A DNA stretch of 25,743 nucleotides from CAYLHF01 sp964383365 (GTDB taxonomy: Bacteria; Bacteroidota; Rhodothermia; Rhodothermales; UBA10348), in NCBI GenBank assembly GCA_964383365.1, contig CAYLHF010000039.1, forward strand, positions 1 to 25,743, given 5' to 3'. This document shows, piece by piece, positions 22,561-25,743 of the stretch; the first letter of the stretch is position 1, and each line of letters starts with the position of its first letter. The notes beneath the pieces are model-generated. The model did not search any database, was not told where the DNA came from, and saw only the letters and a list, made by a program, of their open reading frames with translations. The position numbers and the translations under genes were made by a program.

Positions 22561-23868
22561 ATGTATTCCCGACGAGAATTTCTGGGTACGTTGAGTCGAC
22601 CCACTGCCGCTGCCGTCATGACGGCCTCATTCGCCCCTCACAGCGTTCTGGACGTTATCCAGAATCTGTCAACCCATGTCGGTACCCCGGCAGAAATCGC
22701 CCAGGATGAGTCTTTCTGGATGGAGATCCAGCAAGCATTCACGGTCGACCGTTCGCTTGTAAATTTGAACAATGGAGGGGTGAGCCCGGCTCCGGCTACC
22801 GTTCAGGAGGCGATGAAACGCCACCTCGATTACTCGAATGAGGCCCCCGTGTATACCATGTGGCGGATTCTCGAACCGCAGCGCGAAGCCGTACGGACGA
22901 GGATAGCCAGGGCATTTCACTGTGATCGGGAAGAAATTGCACTCACCCGGAATGCGTCAGAGGGACTGCAGATATGTCAGTTGGGGCTCGACCTCAATGC
23001 CGGTGATGAGGTCCTCACGACAACCCAGGATTATGGTCGGATGATCAACACGTTCAAGCAACGTGAGCGGAGAGAGGGAATCGTGATGAAACAGTTTGAC
23101 ATCCCTGTGCCGGCGGAGAATCCTGACGAAATTGTCCGTCTGTTCGAGACCAACATTACGCCCCGGACAAAGGTCATACTGATGTGCCACATCATCAATC
23201 TCACCGGCCAGATCCTGCCGGTAAAACAAGTGGTTCAGATGGCCCGGAAACGAGGCATTCCGGTCATTGTCGATGGCGCTCACTCGTTCGCCCACTGGGA
23301 TTTTACCCATGATGATCTGGATTGCGATTTTTATGCGACCAGTCTGCACAAGTGGCTCTACGCACCCCACGGCACCGGAATGTTGTACGTCCGCAAGGAT
23401 AGAATCAAGGACCTGTGGCCCATGATGGCAGCTGCCGAGAGGCAGGATGAGGACATCCGCAAGTTTGAGGAAATCGGAACGCACCCGGCGGCGAATTACC
23501 TCGCGATCGCTGATGCGCTCACGTTCCACCAGGGTATTGGCCCGGCCCGAAAAGAGGCAAGGCTAAGGTATTTGAGGGATTATTGGGCAAAGCCGTTGCT
23601 CGAACACGATCGCGTCGTTCTGCATACGAGTCTGATGGACGATTTTTCGTGCGGCATTGGAAACGTAGAGATCAAGGATGTCGACTCGGGCGCCATCGGG
23701 AGATATCTGTGGGCGGAACACCGGATGATCGTGACACCGATAAAACACCGGCAGTTTGAAGGCCTTCGGATCACACCCAACGTGTACTCTACGCTCGAAG
23801 AACTGGATCGATTCGTCGAGGCAATGACGGGAATTGTCCGGAACGGATTGCCGGCAAAATACCTATAG
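22561..23868 (+). CDS. Class V PLP aminotransferase fold protein with Tat signal
   Basis: This protein of 435 residues opens MYSRREFLGTL, a twin-arginine motif, then a short hydrophobic stretch (AAAVMTASFAP), suggesting export of a folded, cofactor-loaded enzyme. The rest is a class V aminotransferase fold: NLNNGGVSPAP at the start, TRNASEGL, the PLP-binding VDGAHSFAHWDF (D238), and the Schiff-base lysine in SLHKWLYAPHGTG (K264). The closest relatives by pattern are isopenicillin-N-epimerase-like proteins. Cysteine desulfurase or epimerase activity are alternatives, and the substrate is unknown. I chose ATG 22561 over 22549 because a hairpin ends at 22548. It lies 69 bp after the small membrane gene and 11 bp before lhgO. 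Confidence 0.87.
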   Translation: MYSRREFLGTLSRPTAAAVMTASFAPHSVLDVIQNLSTHVGTPAEIAQDESFWMEIQQAFTVDRSLVNLNNGGVSPAPATVQEAMKRHLDYSNEAPVYTMWRILEPQREAVRTRIARAFHCDREEIALTRNASEGLQICQLGLDLNAGDEVLTTTQDYGRMINTFKQRERREGIVMKQFDIPVPAENPDEIVRLFETNITPRTKVILMCHIINLTGQILPVKQVVQMARKRGIPVIVDGAHSFAHWDFTHDDLDCDFYATSLHKWLYAPHGTGMLYVRKDRIKDLWPMMAAAERQDEDIRKFEEIGTHPAANYLAIADALTFHQGIGPARKEARLRYLRDYWAKPLLEHDRVVLHTSLMDDFSCGIGNVEIKDVDSGAIGRYLWAEHRMIVTPIKHRQFEGLRITPNVYSTLEELDRFVEAMTGIVRNGLPAKYL

Positions 23869-23879
23869 CCCCGCACTAG

Positions 23880-25076
23880 ATGGTTTTCGACGTTGCCATT
23901 ATCGGCGGAGGAATACTCGGGTGCGCGACGGCCTATCGACTGGCCTGTGGTGAACGAGTGGATTCGATCGCCATTATCGAAAAGGAGTCTCAGCTCGCGG
24001 CACATCAAACCGGGCGAAATTCGGGAGTGATCCACTCGGGTATCTACTACACGCCTGGGTCTCAGAAGGCCGAGAACTGCCGGGTGGGTCGACGTCAGCT
24101 CATTGAATTCTGCGAAAAAGAAGATCTTCCGTACGAGATTTGCGGCAAAGTGATCGTTGCTGTCTCCGACCATGAACTCGGTGGAATCAGGCGGATTCTG
24201 GAACGGGGATCCCAGAACGGAATTGCCTGCGAGCCCATCGGACCCGACGAGATCAAAGAACTGGAGCCTTCCGTTCGGGGACTGGCTGGAATTCACGTCC
24301 CGGATGCCGGGATCGTCGATTTCGGTGGCGTCTGCAGACGGCTTGCCGAACGAAGTGCTGAAAAAGGAGGCCAGATTTTGTCGGGCCGAAAAGTAACGGG
24401 ATTGGACACCCGCGCCGATCGGGTAGTCGTGGAGACGTCCGGGGGGGCGATCGAGGCCAGGTGCGTGGTCAATTGCGCGGGTCTCTACTCTGATACAGTG
24501 GCCCGCCTGGCCGGTGATGATCCGGATGTGCGCATCGTTCCATTTCGGGGGGTGTATTACGAACTGACTCCGCCGGCACGATCACTGTGTAAGAATCTGA
24601 TCTACCCGGTTCCGGACCCGGCGTATCCGTTTCTAGGGGTTCATTTTACCCGTATGATCGATGGCCGCGTCGAGTGTGGTCCCAACGCCGTCATGGCCCT
24701 GGGGCGGGAAGGGTATTCCTGGCGGCAACCCCACTTCGGAGAATTCTTTTCAAGTCTCGCCTTTTCGGGCTTTCGGTCTCTGGCGAGGCGACACTGGAGA
24801 AAAGGGGTCTCGGAGGTCGCCCGAACCGTCTCAAAGAAACGCTATCTGAGGGCCCTCCAGACACTCATTCCGTCCATTTCGATGGACGATATCGTTCCGT
24901 GCCGCTCGGGAATTCGGGCCCAGGCAATCGATCGTTCAGGGAATCTGGTCGATGACTTTCTGGTTGTGGAATCCGAGAGGATGATTCACGTCTGCAATGC
25001 ACCGTCACCCGCCGCCACGGCAGGCCTCCGGATAGGGCAAATGATTGCGAAACGCGTATCTTCCCGGTTTTCGTAG
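23880..25076 (+). CDS. lhgO: L-2-hydroxyglutarate dehydrogenase/oxidase
   Basis: This 398-residue flavoprotein of the DAO superfamily oxidises L-2-hydroxyglutarate to 2-oxoglutarate and passes electrons to the membrane quinone pool. An N-terminal FAD-binding GGGILG (9-14) is followed by the LhgO hallmark HQTGRNSGVIHSGIYY (42-57), CGKVIVA near 88-94 and a C-terminal NAPSPAATAGLRIG that closes the FAD site. Length matches E. coli LhgO (about 400). The start is ATG at 23880, 11 bp after the aminotransferase, so they are likely co-transcribed. Glycerol-3-phosphate or other 2-hydroxyacid oxidases are the alternative, but the hallmark motif argues strongly for LhgO. Confidence 0.92.
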   Translation: MVFDVAIIGGGILGCATAYRLACGERVDSIAIIEKESQLAAHQTGRNSGVIHSGIYYTPGSQKAENCRVGRRQLIEFCEKEDLPYEICGKVIVAVSDHELGGIRRILERGSQNGIACEPIGPDEIKELEPSVRGLAGIHVPDAGIVDFGGVCRRLAERSAEKGGQILSGRKVTGLDTRADRVVVETSGGAIEARCVVNCAGLYSDTVARLAGDDPDVRIVPFRGVYYELTPPARSLCKNLIYPVPDPAYPFLGVHFTRMIDGRVECGPNAVMALGREGYSWRQPHFGEFFSSLAFSGFRSLARRHWRKGVSEVARTVSKKRYLRALQTLIPSISMDDIVPCRSGIRAQAIDRSGNLVDDFLVVESERMIHVCNAPSPAATAGLRIGQMIAKRVSSRFS

Positions 25077-25143
25077 CCGTACCCAGAGCGTTTGTCCCCG
25101 GACCTCACCCTCTCTTTTTGTCAGACCGAACCCAAAATTATTT

Positions 25144-25701
25144 ATGGCCTGGATCCAAACTATTTCAGAAACAGACGCGACGGGCGAGCTCAAGGATATT
25201 TACGATGATATTCTCTCTTCCAGGGGGAAGATGTCGAACATCATGCGCATTCATTCTCTGAATCCGCCTACGATGAAAGCCCACATCGATCTCTATATGG
25301 CGACCGTTTTCGGCAAAATGAAGTTGAAGCGGGCCGAGCGGGAACTCATTGCGACGATGGTCTCTGCCACGAACCATTGTCCCTACTGCGTCGCTCACCA
25401 TGCCGAAGCCCTGATGCATTACTGGAAGGACCGGGATCGGATCGATCGGGTGATCGATGACTTTCGGTCTGCCGATCTGTCAGATAGAGAGTGCGCCATG
25501 GTCGCCTATGCGGTCAAGCTCACAGATTCTTCTTCCGAGATGTCTGAGGGGGACGTCGAGACGCTTCGACGGGTCGGTTTTTCTGACCGGGACGTACTCG
25601 ATATCAATCTGATTGCCAGTTATTTCAATTTTGTCAATCGGATCGCTCTCGGACTGGGTGTCGCGTTCTCGGAAGAGGAGATGGCCGGCTTCAGGTATTA
25701 G
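25144..25701 (+). CDS. AhpD-like / carboxymuconolactone decarboxylase family CxxC protein
   Basis: This protein of 185 residues is a peroxidase-related AhpD-fold protein. Its core reads ERELIATMVSATNHCPYC (65-82) and then VAHHAEAL. The redox pair is C79 and C82, with E67 and H86 where AhpD has its proton-relay Glu and His. Such proteins reduce hydroperoxides or serve as thiol-disulfide partners. I chose ATG 25144 (MAWIQTISE), the usual start for this family; the longer frame from 25045 overlaps lhgO and adds unrelated residues. It lies 67 bp after lhgO on the same strand. The electron donor is unknown. Confidence 0.87.
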   Translation: MAWIQTISETDATGELKDIYDDILSSRGKMSNIMRIHSLNPPTMKAHIDLYMATVFGKMKLKRAERELIATMVSATNHCPYCVAHHAEALMHYWKDRDRIDRVIDDFRSADLSDRECAMVAYAVKLTDSSSEMSEGDVETLRRVGFSDRDVLDINLIASYFNFVNRIALGLGVAFSEEEMAGFRY

Positions 25702-25715
25702 CGGAAGCCCTTTCG

Positions 25716-25743
25716 ATGAGTCCTGGAAAGAGAGGGGCGCGGC
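25716..25743 (+). CDS. Possible start of a further gene (cut by window edge)
   Basis: An ATG at 25716, 14 bp after the AhpD-like stop, opens a frame reading MSPGKRGAR to the window end. Only nine codons are visible, so it may simply be chance. The spacing fits another gene in the same run. Confidence 0.25.

Noticed and set aside
1..25743. CRISPR arrays, tRNA/rRNA genes, insertion sequences, phage genes
   Set aside because: None were seen on reading both strands: no spaced direct repeats, no cloverleaf with CCA end, and no transposase or integrase motifs.

Overview
The window is a dense stretch of bacterial chromosome of moderate GC (judged by eye, not counted) with ordinary housekeeping and envelope genes. 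I see no phage, transposon, CRISPR array, rRNA or tRNA. Several traits suggest a Bacteroidota/Rhodothermota-like Gram-negative: almost no Shine-Dalgarno sequences ahead of starts, several lipoboxes, a TonB-receptor-like outer-membrane protein, a long-form IspH, and a tRNA-guanine transglycosylase lacking the usual zinc ligands. The phylum is an inference, not shown directly.

Left part (1-11,208, all minus strand, read right to left): yihY-like membrane protein, then mlaE-mlaF-mlaD (an MCE lipid transporter), a membrane protein with a possible PH-like domain, tgt, ispH, a class I methyltransferase and two tandem NTF2-like lipoproteins. Gaps of 9 to 88 bp and one 4-bp overlap suggest one long operon or a few overlapping ones. 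After a 182-bp gap come an M20 dipeptidase, a TauE/SafE-type permease and the first codons of a lipoprotein cut by the window edge. The region combines envelope lipid transport, queuosine tRNA modification and isoprenoid synthesis.

Middle (11,278-17,421): clpX (minus) ends in a textbook intrinsic terminator that separates it from yihY. A divergent RsmB/NSUN-type rRNA methyltransferase (plus) converges on a second minus-strand group: deoxynucleoside kinase, outer-membrane plug/barrel protein and EcsC-family protein. The outer-membrane gene carries a perfect 21-bp-arm inverted repeat inside its coding sequence.

Right part (17,422-25,743, plus strand): a 303-bp divergent intergenic region with nested dyads, then valS, a NodU/CmcH-type carbamoyltransferase, a 60-residue single-span membrane protein, a Tat-signal class V aminotransferase, an L-2-hydroxyglutarate dehydrogenase (LhgO) and an AhpD-like CxxC protein.

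I did not find a convincing undescribed multi-gene system. The best leads are the coding-sequence palindrome, the zinc-ligand-free Tgt, the dyad-rich divergent promoter region, the valine-tRNA ligase with a WMSKS loop, and the hairpin-headed Tat aminotransferase with its small membrane neighbour.
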